A DNA stretch of 64,000 nucleotides from Cloacimonetes bacterium UBA5614 (GCA_002424605.1 DIKQ01000011.1:1-64000), one strand, 5' to 3'; positions 1 to 8,896 are shown, numbered from the stretch's first letter. Numbers and translations: made by a program. Notes: a model not told the origin generated them from the sequence alone.

Positions 1-157
1 AAGAATACAAACTATTTTTCAAATTAAAATATATCTTGACAGCCACAAATATAATTTTACGTCTTGCTCCTGATGACCTGAAACATATGCGGATTTAGAG
101 GTTTTGTCCGCTCCATGCTCTTCAGGACTATCATAACCGGTATTTTTATGTGGCTTC

Positions 158-233
158 TTCCCTGCTTGATACGGGGAGGATACGGGAGCAATCTCCTCGT
201 ATCGCTCCCGCATTGTTCACGCATCAGGCAGGA
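158..233. repeat. Interspersed palindromic repeat, copy A
   Basis: About 75 bp with imperfect terminal inverted repeats: the left end reads CCCTGCTTGAT and the right end ATCAGGCAGG. The inner part contains GGGGAGGATACGGGAG facing CTCCTCGTATCGCTCCC. It belongs to a family with about a dozen members in this window. The right half (CGCATTGTTCACGCATCAGG) closely matches copies at 42723 and 57548. The rest of bases 1-306 holds no convincing gene: the only open frame crosses this repeat and has no ribosome-binding site. Confidence 0.8.
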
Positions 234-306
234 TATCCGCAGACTGCGGGCAACGAAGCAGCCGGATTTAGGTAATAAATGATTTTGACTTGGCAGGTAT
301 AGGCTT

Positions 307-2268
307 ATGAAACAAAAAATGGTTATCGTCCTGATGGCACTGGCGGTTTGCGCCCTTACGGCTCAGCAGGACACCGGATATCTGATGAGCTGGGGTTCAA
401 TGATTGGCGGACCGCTGCCGCAGAGTTTTTCTACCATCTCAGCAGGCGGCAGGCACAACCTCGCTATAAAAGCCGACAATTCATTGTTGGCATGGGGTGA
501 TAACCTGTATGGTCAATGCAATGTCTATCCCGGCAACAGCTTTATAGCTATCTCCAGCGGACGCTACCATTCCCTTGCCCTGCGGGCGGACGGAGATGTC
601 TTTGCCTGGGGAAGCAACAATTACGGTCAGTGCAGTGTCCTTCCCCAGACCCTCTACCGTGCCATTACTGCAGGCGTTTACCACAGCGTGGCGGTAAAAA
701 TGGACCGCTCACTCACCGCCTGGGGTTACAACGGCTATAACCAATGCAACGTCCCCGACGGCTATAACTATGCCGCCGTGTCTGCAGGCCAGAATCACAG
801 CGTGGCTTTAAAGCTGGATGGCTCCCTGATTGCCTGGGGCAGGAACGAATTCGGTCAATGCAACGTTCCCGCGGGAAACAACTTTGTCAAAGTCACCTCC
901 GGGGATAACTTTAACCTGGCACTGCGTTCGGACGGCACTCTGGCAGCCTGGGGCAATAACGACGCCGGGCAATGCAACGTCCCCTCTGGAGACGGCTTTA
1001 CAGATATTTCCACCGGCTCCGGACACTGCCTTGCCATCCGTGAGGACGGCACTGTCGTTGCCTGGGGAAGCAATTCCTTTGGGCAATGCAGCATTCCCGC
1101 AGGAACTACAGGCGTCAAAGTCGCTGCCGGCTGGTATCACAGCCTGGTCCAGACCCCGTTAGGCGCAATCCTCTCCTTTGGCACCAATGTCAACGGACAG
1201 TGCAATGTTCCCACCGGAACAAATTTCACCGCCATCTCCGCAGCCAATCACAATCTTGCGCTCACCCGCGACGGCAATGTCTTTGCCTGGGGAAACAACA
1301 GCAGCGGACAGACCGATGTTCCTGACATAAATGACTTTACGGCTATCAGCGGAATCGGATACCACAGCCTGGCAATCCGCGCTGACAGTTCACTCGTCGC
1401 CTGGGGCAGGAATGACTACGGTCAAAGCAACGTTCCGCAAGGAAACAATTATTTAGCCATCTCGGGTGGCGGATACCATAACCTGGCAAAAAGAGCGGAT
1501 GGCTCACTGGTCGGATGGGGATACAACAACTTCGGGCAATGCAATATCCCGCCCGGAATTACCTTCGGCTCCTTCTCAGCCGGAGGCACCCATAGCCTGG
1601 CAGTTGCCGACAACGGCTCGGTCTTCGCCTGGGGGGACGACACCTACGGTCAAAGCACCGCACCTATGCTGTTTGACGTTGCCAAGGTCTCTGCAGGCGG
1701 TTACCACAGCCTTGTCCTCAAAACCAACGGTTCACTGGCCGCCTGGGGTGATAACAGCCAGGGTCAGTGCGGCGTTCCTGCGGGATATGACTACGTAGCA
1801 ATCTCCGCCGGCTGGTACCATAGCCTTGCCCTTAGGTCAAACGGCACCATCGTGGGTTGGGGCAGAAACATGGAGGGGCAGTGCAACGTACCCAACCGCA
1901 ATGACTTCCTTGCTGTCGCTGCCGGGGGCTACTACTCGCTTGCCCTGTTTACCGGCGAGCCTGTATCCATAGATGATGATGCGCAAACCGTCCCTGCCGT
2001 GAACCTTGTAAAAGCCTTTCCCAATCCCGCCGGTAGCCTCACCCCAGTCACCTTTGAAATCGGACTGAAGTCCGAATCAGCCGGCATCCTCTCCGTATTT
2101 AACCTCAAAGGGCAGAAAATCCGGGATTTAAAGATGCTCCCGCGCCAGACAGCCATCACCTGGGACGGAAAAGACAGACAGGGCGTCAGGTGTCCTGCCG
2201 GCGTCTATTTTTACCGGCTCAACGCAGGTGCCTGCACGGCTTCGGGCAAGCTGGTCATCCTCAAGTAA
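307..2268 (+). CDS. Secreted RCC1-like beta-propeller repeat protein with C-terminal sorting-type domain
   Basis: 653 aa. Residues 1-20 form a signal peptide ending ALTAQQ. About 13 tandem units of roughly 40 residues follow, each with AWG, then GQCNVP and a (S/A)xGxxHSLAL stretch. This is the signature of bacterial RCC1/BLIP-II-type seven-bladed propellers, usually protein-binding surfaces. The last ~85 residues form a FlgD-like Ig/type-IX-style domain (FPNPAG, VFNLKGQ, WDGKD, GVYFYRL) ending in KLVILK. The protein is therefore probably exported and surface-attached or released. The units are unusually short and uniform, with Cys in most GQC motifs. The start was chosen because the signal peptide begins there; the ribosome-binding site is weak. 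Its ligand is unknown. Confidence 0.88.
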   Translation: MKQKMVIVLMALAVCALTAQQDTGYLMSWGSMIGGPLPQSFSTISAGGRHNLAIKADNSLLAWGDNLYGQCNVYPGNSFIAISSGRYHSLALRADGDVFAWGSNNYGQCSVLPQTLYRAITAGVYHSVAVKMDRSLTAWGYNGYNQCNVPDGYNYAAVSAGQNHSVALKLDGSLIAWGRNEFGQCNVPAGNNFVKVTSGDNFNLALRSDGTLAAWGNNDAGQCNVPSGDGFTDISTGSGHCLAIREDGTVVAWGSNSFGQCSIPAGTTGVKVAAGWYHSLVQTPLGAILSFGTNVNGQCNVPTGTNFTAISAANHNLALTRDGNVFAWGNNSSGQTDVPDINDFTAISGIGYHSLAIRADSSLVAWGRNDYGQSNVPQGNNYLAISGGGYHNLAKRADGSLVGWGYNNFGQCNIPPGITFGSFSAGGTHSLAVADNGSVFAWGDDTYGQSTAPMLFDVAKVSAGGYHSLVLKTNGSLAAWGDNSQGQCGVPAGYDYVAISAGWYHSLALRSNGTIVGWGRNMEGQCNVPNRNDFLAVAAGGYYSLALFTGEPVSIDDDAQTVPAVNLVKAFPNPAGSLTPVTFEIGLKSESAGILSVFNLKGQKIRDLKMLPRQTAITWDGKDRQGVRCPAGVYFYRLNAGACTASGKLVILK

Positions 2269-2378
2269 TCCTGCACTTAGCCGTTTGACAGCCGCACATA
2301 CGGCATATTATAAATTACTATCTTTGACAGATTTACGCCCTTGGAAATGATGGCATCAAATTACGTAAGAAGGAACAC

Positions 2379-4025
2379 ATGAAACAATTCAGCGAGATGG
2401 TTTTACCTGATGCTATCCATAAGGCAGCTAAAGATTTAAACTATATAACACCGACCCCCATCCAGCAGGAAGCGATTCCCTGGCTGCTGGAAAATGACAC
2501 GGATTTGATTGGGCTTGCCCAGACCGGCACCGGCAAAACAGCCGCCTTTGGCATCCCGGTCCTTACCAAGACAGACAGCACCCGCAACGTCGTGCAGACC
2601 ATTATCCTCTGCCCTACGCGTGAGCTTTGCGTGCAGATTACCAAGGATTTTGAGAGCTTTTCTAAATATATGCCGGCCATCCGAACCTGCGCCGTCTATG
2701 GCGGAGCACCCATCTACACCCAGAAAGAAGCCCTGAAGAAAGGCGTTCAGATTGTAGTCGGCACCCCCGGACGCGTCATGGATATGATACGCCAGAAAGT
2801 CCTGAAACTTGAAAATGTACAGCGCTTGATTCTGGACGAAGCGGATGAAATGCTGAACATGGGCTTCAAGGACGATATCTTTGAGATTATGAGCCACACT
2901 CCCGCCCAGAAACAGACTCTCCTCTTTTCCGCCACCATGCCCAAGGATGTGGTCACCATCACCAAAACCTTTATGAAAGACCCCTACCGCATTGCCGTCG
3001 GCAGCCAGGAGCAGGGCGTTGCCAACATCAAGCATTTCTATTACAAAGTCCATGCCAAGGACAAATACGCAGCCCTTAAGCGCATTGCAGATATGTATCC
3101 CAAGATTTACGGTATCGTCTTTTGCAAGACCAGGACGGAAACACAGGAAATCGCCGACAAGCTCCAGCATGACGGATATAACGCAGACGCCCTGCACGGA
3201 GACCTTTCCCAGAACCAGCGTGACCTGGTGATGAGCCGTTTCCGCAGCAAGTATGTCCAGCTCCTGATTGCCACAGACGTCGCAGCGCGTGGTCTGGACG
3301 TGGACGACCTCACACATATCATCAATTACCAGCCGCCCATGGAAGCCGATATCTACATTCACCGTTCCGGCAGGACAGGCAGAGCCGGCAAGAGCGGCAT
3401 CTCCATCACCATCGTAAACCCCCGTGAAATGCCCCAGTTGAAAGCGATGGAAAAGCGTCTCGGCAGGGAAATAGCCCTGGCGCACATACCCACCGGCAGG
3501 GAGATTTGCGAAAAGCAGCTGTATAACCTGATAGACAACATGGAGCAAATCCAGGTGGACGACGAGCAGATAGACCCCTTCCTGGAAAACGTTTACAAGA
3601 AACTTAGCTGGCTGAGCCGTGAAGAGCTGATCAAGCGTTTCGTCTCAGTCGAATTCAACCGCTTCCTGAAGTATTACAAGGATGCCACCGACCTCGATTT
3701 CGTTCCTGAGATTCAGAAGCTGAAACCCAGGGAAAAGCGCGACATCACCTTCAGCAACTTTGCCCTCAACATCGGCTATGAAGACAATCTCACCAAGCGT
3801 GAACTGATGAAGCTGATAAACCGCCTGAACGTGGCGCGTGGCATCGAAATCGGACGCATTGACATTGCTGACCGGGACACCATTGTCGAACTGGATTCCT
3901 ACTTTGCGCCCCAACTGCTCAGGGCGCTGAACAAAGCCAAATTCGCCGGCGTTGCAGTACAGGCAAAGCTGTTGGAAGAAAAGGGGAAACCCTCCAAACC
4001 CAAACGTTCCAAGTTCAAAAAATAG
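2379..4025 (+). CDS. deaD: DEAD-box ATP-dependent RNA helicase (DeaD/CsdA type)
   Basis: 548 aa. It unwinds RNA duplexes using ATP, typically in ribosome assembly or mRNA turnover in the cytoplasm. All helicase motifs are present: Q motif near residues 23-34, Walker A AQTGTGKT at 47-54, PTREL ~80, TPGR ~129, DEAD 153-156, SAT 184-186, ARGLD ~303 and HRSGRTGR ~328. The C-terminal ~80 residues resemble the DbpA RNA-binding domain and end in a basic tail (KPKRSKFKK), as in DeaD proteins. An AAGAAGGAA ribosome-binding site lies just before the ATG. The gene stands alone and is followed by a strong terminator. A 370-aa antisense frame inside it is a codon-bias shadow. Confidence 0.96.
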   Translation: MKQFSEMVLPDAIHKAAKDLNYITPTPIQQEAIPWLLENDTDLIGLAQTGTGKTAAFGIPVLTKTDSTRNVVQTIILCPTRELCVQITKDFESFSKYMPAIRTCAVYGGAPIYTQKEALKKGVQIVVGTPGRVMDMIRQKVLKLENVQRLILDEADEMLNMGFKDDIFEIMSHTPAQKQTLLFSATMPKDVVTITKTFMKDPYRIAVGSQEQGVANIKHFYYKVHAKDKYAALKRIADMYPKIYGIVFCKTRTETQEIADKLQHDGYNADALHGDLSQNQRDLVMSRFRSKYVQLLIATDVAARGLDVDDLTHIINYQPPMEADIYIHRSGRTGRAGKSGISITIVNPREMPQLKAMEKRLGREIALAHIPTGREICEKQLYNLIDNMEQIQVDDEQIDPFLENVYKKLSWLSREELIKRFVSVEFNRFLKYYKDATDLDFVPEIQKLKPREKRDITFSNFALNIGYEDNLTKRELMKLINRLNVARGIEIGRIDIADRDTIVELDSYFAPQLLRALNKAKFAGVAVQAKLLEEKGKPSKPKRSKFKK

Positions 4026-4040
4026 ACCCTTTCAGATTAC

Positions 4041-4075
4041 AAGAGCCATTGTGAAAGCAGTGGCTCTTTTTGTTT
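4041..4075 (+). terminator. Rho-independent terminator after deaD
   Basis: Perfect 8-bp stem AAGAGCCA / TGGCTCTT with a 12-nt loop, followed by a T-rich tail. It lies 16 bp after the helicase stop codon. Confidence 0.88.
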
Positions 4076-4135
4076 GCATTTGCTTCTATTACGTCAGTTG
4101 CAAGCTTCACATCCACGCTATTCATCCCTTGCTTC

Positions 4136-4210
4136 TCCCCTGCTTGCCACCTGGGGTCCTCGTGGGGTCCTCGTGGGGAAAGCCCACGATACCCCCACGA
4201 TGCGATTAAG
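4136..4210. repeat. Interspersed palindromic repeat, copy B (internally duplicated)
   Basis: The left end CCCCTGCTTG matches the family. Inside, the 12-mer CCTCGTGGGGTC-like unit is tandemly duplicated. The right part (CCCACGATACCCCC) is family-like, but the GCAGG right end is missing and is replaced by ACGATGCGATTAAG. This right part recurs 840 bp later, downstream of the second paralogous gene. Confidence 0.7.
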
Positions 4211-4248
4211 AAAGAATTGGTCAAAATCTCAAAAGGGTATAATCAGAG

Positions 4249-4962
4249 TTATGCCTTCAGGGTAAATGAGTCGGACTTCTGTCTGCGCGACAGCATGTTT
4301 ACCAGCGCGTACCGGTGATAATAACCGCAAAGAACGACTAAGTGCTTATCCTCATACTGCTTATTGTAGTTCAGAATGTTTGTTACCATGGCATTGTTTA
4401 CTTTATCCTCGTAGCGTCCCCGTTGGAGCCAGGCTGCTTTATGCAGAGCAAGAATTGGCACTAGGTCAAAGATGGCTACCATGCAGGCATTGAGTATTTT
4501 AAAATAAGCTTCTACAGCAACATCACAATCTTTACTGTTCATTTCCTGAATAGTGAGCTTATCCCAGAGTCCATAAGTTGCTTTAGCCTTGTCAATCATA
4601 CGTTTATAAAATAACGCTGTTTTGTTTGGATCTTTTGTTTTGAAGTACTTATCGTAAGCTGCGTCAAATGCATCTTCCCTGGAAAAATAGCTCTTAGTGT
4701 AATAATCATTCCTGCCCGGTTTATCGAAAGGTTTGATCTCAACATCATAAGATTCCAGGTAACGCTTAAGGGCAATGCCTTCCAAGCCATTAAATTTCTG
4801 AATATAATCAGCTATCCAATCCATAATATTGGTCTCATCCCCGGGCATCTCAAAAAGCACTAAATCCGGTTTCAGTTCACACAGCTTATGATACAATACA
4901 TCTTCGGAAAAGAACTCAGACTTATGATGCACAGTTCCTATTATAGTTATCATGTTATGCAT
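4249..4962 (-). CDS. TraB/TIKI/EreA-like fold protein, paralogue 1
   Basis: 237 aa from the ATG at 4962, which has a GAGAGGA ribosome-binding site and aligns with the start of its neighbour; a longer frame to 4995 is less likely. The N-terminus TIIGTVHH, a following LVLFEMP and a C-terminal VVLCGYYHRY resemble the G-x-x-H, Glu and G-x-x-H positions of the TraB/GumN/TIKI/EreA-ChaN superfamily of putative metal-dependent enzymes. I infer that fold but cannot assign a substrate. There is no signal peptide, so it is probably cytosolic. The next gene upstream is a diverged paralogue. The 3' ends of the two genes are identical over 82 bp while their 5' halves differ strongly, which suggests gene conversion. 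Confidence 0.72.
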   Translation of the reverse strand: MHNMITIIGTVHHKSEFFSEDVLYHKLCELKPDLVLFEMPGDETNIMDWIADYIQKFNGLEGIALKRYLESYDVEIKPFDKPGRNDYYTKSYFSREDAFDAAYDKYFKTKDPNKTALFYKRMIDKAKATYGLWDKLTIQEMNSKDCDVAVEAYFKILNACMVAIFDLVPILALHKAAWLQRGRYEDKVNNAMVTNILNYNKQYEDKHLVVLCGYYHRYALVNMLSRRQKSDSFTLKA

Positions 4963-5012
4963 GGATTTCCTCTCTAGTCTAACAAATAACGGCATTTAAA
5001 AAAAGTCAAAAA

Positions 5013-5050
5013 GTAGGGAAAGCTCACGATACCCCCACGTTACGATTAAG
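5013..5050. repeat. Partial palindromic repeat copy carried by the tandem duplication
   Basis: GGGAAAGCTCACGATACCCCC followed by ACGTTACGATTAAGAAAG matches 4173-4214 exactly 840 bp away. It lacks the left and right family ends, so it was most likely copied with the gene duplication rather than arriving independently. Confidence 0.6.
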
Positions 5051-5088
5051 AAAGATGGATGCAGAGAATCAATCCCAGATATTCGGAA

Positions 5089-5808
5089 CTATGCCATCAG
5101 GATGAAATGGTCGGACTTCTGTCTGCGCGACAGCATACCGACCAGAGAATACCGGTGATAATAACCGCAAAGAACGACTAAGTGCTTATCCTCATACTGC
5201 TTATTGTAGTTCAGAATGTTTGTTACCATGGCTTTATTTCTTTTAACTTCATAACGGTCCTGCCTAAGCAAAGCCGGCTTGAATCTCTTAAGCTCGGGGA
5301 CTAAATCCAGAATTGCAGAAAAGACAGAATCATGTATTGCCAAATCTGTCCTTGTAACAAGGTCGCAGTCAGAGCTGTTTATCTTCTCTAGTGTACTTGT
5401 GTTCCACTCCCTTTGCATTCTCCCGACTCTGCTCATAAGACGTTTATATTTTATAGCTAACTGATTGGGGTGTTCCGATTTAAAATATGCATCATAAGCT
5501 TTGTTGACCTCATTTCCTATCTCGAAGTATTTAGTTTTCATGAAGTAATCATTCCTGCCCCTGATATCGTAAGGTCGGACAGCAATATCATGGGTTTCCA
5601 GGTATTTCAGGACCGCAGTGTTTTCCAGTCCCGGTTTCTTTTCCCAGTTGTTATTCATCCACTGCATGATTTCCGGCTCTATTTCAATGGGGTATTCCAT
5701 AAGAATGACGTCTGGTCTTATATCACAGAGCTTGTTGTATAAATCTATAATCTTGTATGCTTTTGTTTCGTAATGGCACGTTCCGATGACAGTGATGGAG
5801 TTATTCAT
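5089..5808 (-). CDS. TraB/TIKI/EreA-like fold protein, paralogue 2
   Basis: 239 aa. It starts at an ATG preceded by AGAGGGG. It has the same layout as the downstream paralogue: SITVIGTCHYE at the N-terminus, VILMEYP, a charged helical middle, and VVLCGYYHRYSLVGMLSRR near the end. The protein pair shares the last ~45 residues almost completely, while the first two thirds are only moderately alike. The G-T-x-H, Glu and G-Y-Y-H positions are conserved in both copies, which favours them as functional residues. The substrate and pathway are unknown. A hairpin at 5829-5857 separates this gene from the upstream one, so the two paralogues may form their own transcription unit. Confidence 0.72.
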   Translation of the reverse strand: MNNSITVIGTCHYETKAYKIIDLYNKLCDIRPDVILMEYPIEIEPEIMQWMNNNWEKKPGLENTAVLKYLETHDIAVRPYDIRGRNDYFMKTKYFEIGNEVNKAYDAYFKSEHPNQLAIKYKRLMSRVGRMQREWNTSTLEKINSSDCDLVTRTDLAIHDSVFSAILDLVPELKRFKPALLRQDRYEVKRNKAMVTNILNYNKQYEDKHLVVLCGYYHRYSLVGMLSRRQKSDHFILMA

Positions 5809-5828
5809 TTTTCCCCTCTGTAAAATGT

Positions 5829-5857
5829 GACAGCCGGCTTTTTACGAACCGGCTGTC
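5829..5857 (-). terminator. Hairpin terminator after the MutL-partner gene
   Basis: Inverted repeat GACAGCCGG / CCGGCTGTC with an 11-nt loop, just beyond the stop codon at 5894 on the minus strand. The trailing T tract is weak (ACATTTTAC). Confidence 0.6.
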
Positions 5858-5893
5858 ATTGGCTTTGGGTCTTGTATATTTCCTATCGATGGG

Positions 5894-7024
5894 TTATGAT
5901 TCGATTACTTCCACGTTGGCACGGGGCAGGCGCATAACCTTGCCGTCTTCAAACTGGGCTTCCAGCACGCGCACCATGGTCTCGGATTCCACTTTGGTCA
6001 GTTCTTCCGGCATTCCGACCACCTTGGCGATTTTGCCGAAATTGGGCTGGCGGATGATGCGGATGAGGGTTCCCGGCTCCAATACGGGGAGCTTGCTTTC
6101 CACAACGGTCAGTTCATCTTCCTGGAATTCCAGCGGAATTATGATTTCGGGACGGATGACGCCGGCGCGAATCTGGGTCCTGCCGTGGATGCTGGTCTTG
6201 AAGCCCTCAAACTGCTTCAGCAGTTCAAAGGTCTTGGTAGCCATGTCTATCTTGCCGAAGCCCTCTGTGCAGACGATGGTGATGCCGACGTTCTCGTGTC
6301 CGGTGATAGCTACACCCAGGTCATAACCGAGGATTTGCTTGATATCCTGGTCGTCCACGCCGCCGGTGATAATGGCTTTGACTCCTGCCTTGCGGGCTTT
6401 GTCGATGGCAGCCAGGCGGATAAAAGCGCCGGCCACGATAATCTTTCCCTTGCAGGAATCGTCTATCTTGTCGGCGTGCAGTTCTTCAGAAGGAGTAGCA
6501 GCCAGCATCTTGATGGTGCCGGTGGTTTCTCCGCCGATGCCGAAGATGCCCTGCACGTAAGCAGACTTGTTTTCTATGATAACGCCTTCGTTGGGAATGA
6601 CCTCAGCAATCACGCCATCCAGGAATGCCTTTACCTGCACGGGAATGCGGGGTTCGCGCAACAGAATCTGTCCCGTATGGCTGGAAACGGATTCCACCTC
6701 GCCGTCGGTGGGTGAGGCAACGGAATTCTTCATGAATCCCATGCCAAAAAGTCCCTTGTTTTCAGCCAGGATGGTGCCCTTGGATATCTTGTCTCCGGCC
6801 TTGACCTTGACATAACTGACCAACTGGGCAGGGGTAACGCCCAGCTTGTTAGCGAGATTGAGGGGAACGACCTTGCCGGGAAGCAGGGTTTCTGCCACCA
6901 CGTCTTCGGCTTTGACCTTGTCGCCTTTCTTGACCAGAACATCACCCTTGAGGGGAAGCAGACGGTCCTTGCGCAATACGATGCTGTCGGTAACGGTTAA
7001 TCCTGCAGAATATGCTTGTCCCAT
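5894..7024 (-). CDS. Uncharacterised partner of MutL-like protein; barrel-sandwich and KOW-like modules
   Basis: 376 aa with no signal peptide. The N-terminal ~130 residues contain three biotinyl/lipoyl-like turns (GDVLVKKGDKVKAEDVVAE, VKAGDKISKGTILAE, SPTDGEVESVSSHTGQ) of the barrel-sandwich type found in RnfC and lipoyl carriers, but no obvious lipoylated Lys motif. The middle has a glycine-rich Rossmann-like stretch (AFIRLAAIDKARKAGVKAIITGGV). The C-terminus (TLIRIIRQPNFGKIAKVVG and VRVLEAQFEDGKVMRLPRANVEVIE) looks like a paired beta-barrel/KOW module. The gene is coupled to the upstream mutL-like gene: its GGAGGA site overlaps that gene's stop. A scaffold or cofactor-handling role is possible, but the function is unknown. 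Confidence 0.7.
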   Translation of the reverse strand: MGQAYSAGLTVTDSIVLRKDRLLPLKGDVLVKKGDKVKAEDVVAETLLPGKVVPLNLANKLGVTPAQLVSYVKVKAGDKISKGTILAENKGLFGMGFMKNSVASPTDGEVESVSSHTGQILLREPRIPVQVKAFLDGVIAEVIPNEGVIIENKSAYVQGIFGIGGETTGTIKMLAATPSEELHADKIDDSCKGKIIVAGAFIRLAAIDKARKAGVKAIITGGVDDQDIKQILGYDLGVAITGHENVGITIVCTEGFGKIDMATKTFELLKQFEGFKTSIHGRTQIRAGVIRPEIIIPLEFQEDELTVVESKLPVLEPGTLIRIIRQPNFGKIAKVVGMPEELTKVESETMVRVLEAQFEDGKVMRLPRANVEVIES

Positions 7025-7033
7025 CCTATCCTC

Positions 7034-8896
7034 CTAGTTCAGAATCTCTTCGGGGTATGCCTTGAGCTCTTTCATCCACTTCTTGAGCAGAGGAACGCGG
7101 GCTTCGGCTTCCACCGGCAGTTCAAAGGGTTGACGGCCGCGCGTATCCAGCACAATGCCGACCTTGCCGCCGTGTAAATCTATCTCGAGTTCTTTGTTCC
7201 TGTCTTTGTCAAGGACGGTTCCGCCATGCGACTTGAGCTGTGCCTTGGCGACCTCTCCCACTCCCAGCGGAATCAGCCTTAACTCTCCGTAAGGGATGTC
7301 CTCATTGAAGACCGTGCCGTCCGGAAGGGTGATTTTGGCGGAAAGAGCCAGCTTGCCGGGTTTGTTCCTGCCGACCGGCGCTACACAGGTGCCGAGGTAT
7401 ATGAGGCAGTCTTTGTTGAAAACTTCGGTAGCGGCTTTTTCGCATATTTCGGAAAGCACTCCCAGATGAGGCATCATAAAGATGCTGTCCACCGCCAGAC
7501 GGGTAATCCCCTCAGGCAGGAAAGCGTCTATCATCATCATAACGGACTGGTTTCTGCGCGGAGCATGGGAAAGCACACCGCCGCTGCCCACCAGCAGTCC
7601 GAGCGTCATCATATTAACGATAGTGGCGCCTGATGTGGACTGGCTGAAGGCCTCTGAGATGTCCCTTTGCCGCTGCGTTCCTTTAAGGGTGACGGCGAAT
7701 TCCTTGTGCTGCTCGAAAGCCAGACGCAGGGCTTCCTTGGCTATCGCCTGTTCCAGCACCAGTTCTTCCAGCAGACTGGGAATGGTGGTGGGGCGTATCA
7801 TCTTGTTCTTTATCATGTTGCGGAGTTCGCTTTCGTCAATGTGGAAAGGTACCCAGCGCATGATATTGGCAATTCCGGATGAAGCCAGGACATTGGATAT
7901 GCTATAGCTCATGCCAAGGTTAGCGCTGACTGTGCGGTTAAAGACAAATTCCTCAGTGAAGACGGAGAAAATATCGGTGGTTGCTCCGCCGATATCGACG
8001 CCTACCACCTCAATGTTCTCAGCCCTGGCAACCGCCTGCATGATATTTCCCACCGCAGCCGGGGTCGGCATGATGGGAACGCTTTCATGGTCCGGACCCA
8101 TGGTCCAGGTCATAAGTTTATTATACCCCGGAGCCTGCTGCATCACGTGTTCCATAAAGATGTCATGGATTTTGTCGCGGGCAGGGCCCAGGTTTTCGGT
8201 TTCCAGTTTGGGACGGATGTTTTCCGTAATCATTAAATGCACTTTATTGGAAAGGGTTTCTTCCACTTCGCCAATTGCCTGTTTATTGCCTGCATAGATT
8301 ACGGGAAGTTTGTAGCCGGTGCCGAGACGGGGTTTGGGGTCGGCAGCAGAGACAAGCTCCGCCATTTCCACCACGTGCTTGATGGTACCGCCATCTTCAC
8401 CGCCCGCCATAAGTATCATGTCGGGACGCAGCTGACGGATGCGCTCAATCTTCTCGTGGTTCATGCGCTTGTCATTGCTGGCAATCAGGTCCATCACAAT
8501 GGCGCCTGCGCCCAGGGCGGCGCGTTCAGCGCTTTCCCCGGTCATACTGGCGACCACGCCTGTAACCATCATCTGCAATCCGCCGCCGGCGGAGGATGTG
8601 CTCACATAAGCATCAACGCCCACATCACCTTTGCGGGGAATAACGAATTCGCCGTTCTCCATAAACCTGATATTGGGGTTATTATACTTCAGCCGTGCCA
8701 GCTCTTCCAATTCCTGCACGGAATTGATAACGCCTTTGGTCACGTCATTGAGCGGAGCTTCCACCGTGGTGGGCGCTTCGCCGCGAATGGTCTGCCGGTA
8801 TTCACCGTCCACCCATTCAATCAGTATTGCCTTGGTGGTCGTACTGCCGCAATCGGTTGCCACAATACGCGTCAGGCGTTTTTCATCATATTGCAT
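7034..8896 (-). CDS. MutL/GlmL family ATPase (glutamate mutase reactivase-like)
   Basis: 620 aa. The family is ASKHA-fold. GlmL/MutL proteins are encoded beside B12-dependent glutamate mutase and are thought to reactivate the enzyme by exchanging damaged cobalamin. The phosphate-1 loop DCGSTTTKAILIE sits near residues 15-27, and a second nucleotide motif GVDIGGATTDIFSVF lies near the middle. Length is close to the family norm (~600). A GGAGGA site precedes the ATG. No mutase S or E subunit gene is present nearby. Instead the gene is followed 9 bp later by the barrel-sandwich protein, so its client may differ from glutamate mutase. Family assignment is firm; the role is inferred. Confidence 0.85.
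   Translation of the reverse strand: MQYDEKRLTRIVATDCGSTTTKAILIEWVDGEYRQTIRGEAPTTVEAPLNDVTKGVINSVQELEELARLKYNNPNIRFMENGEFVIPRKGDVGVDAYVSTSSAGGGLQMMVTGVVASMTGESAERAALGAGAIVMDLIASNDKRMNHEKIERIRQLRPDMILMAGGEDGGTIKHVVEMAELVSAADPKPRLGTGYKLPVIYAGNKQAIGEVEETLSNKVHLMITENIRPKLETENLGPARDKIHDIFMEHVMQQAPGYNKLMTWTMGPDHESVPIMPTPAAVGNIMQAVARAENIEVVGVDIGGATTDIFSVFTEEFVFNRTVSANLGMSYSISNVLASSGIANIMRWVPFHIDESELRNMIKNKMIRPTTIPSLLEELVLEQAIAKEALRLAFEQHKEFAVTLKGTQRQRDISEAFSQSTSGATIVNMMTLGLLVGSGGVLSHAPRRNQSVMMMIDAFLPEGITRLAVDSIFMMPHLGVLSEICEKAATEVFNKDCLIYLGTCVAPVGRNKPGKLALSAKITLPDGTVFNEDIPYGELRLIPLGVGEVAKAQLKSHGGTVLDKDRNKELEIDLHGGKVGIVLDTRGRQPFELPVEAEARVPLLKKWMKELKAYPEEILN

Noticed and set aside
36..60. TTGACA followed by TATAAT near the window start
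   Set aside because: The spacing is only 8 nt, too short for a sigma70 promoter, and the next gene begins 250 bp away.
2436..3548. 370-aa open frame on the minus strand
   Set aside because: It lies fully opposite the DEAD-box helicase, has no domain or ribosome-binding site, and is explained by the codon bias of the real gene.
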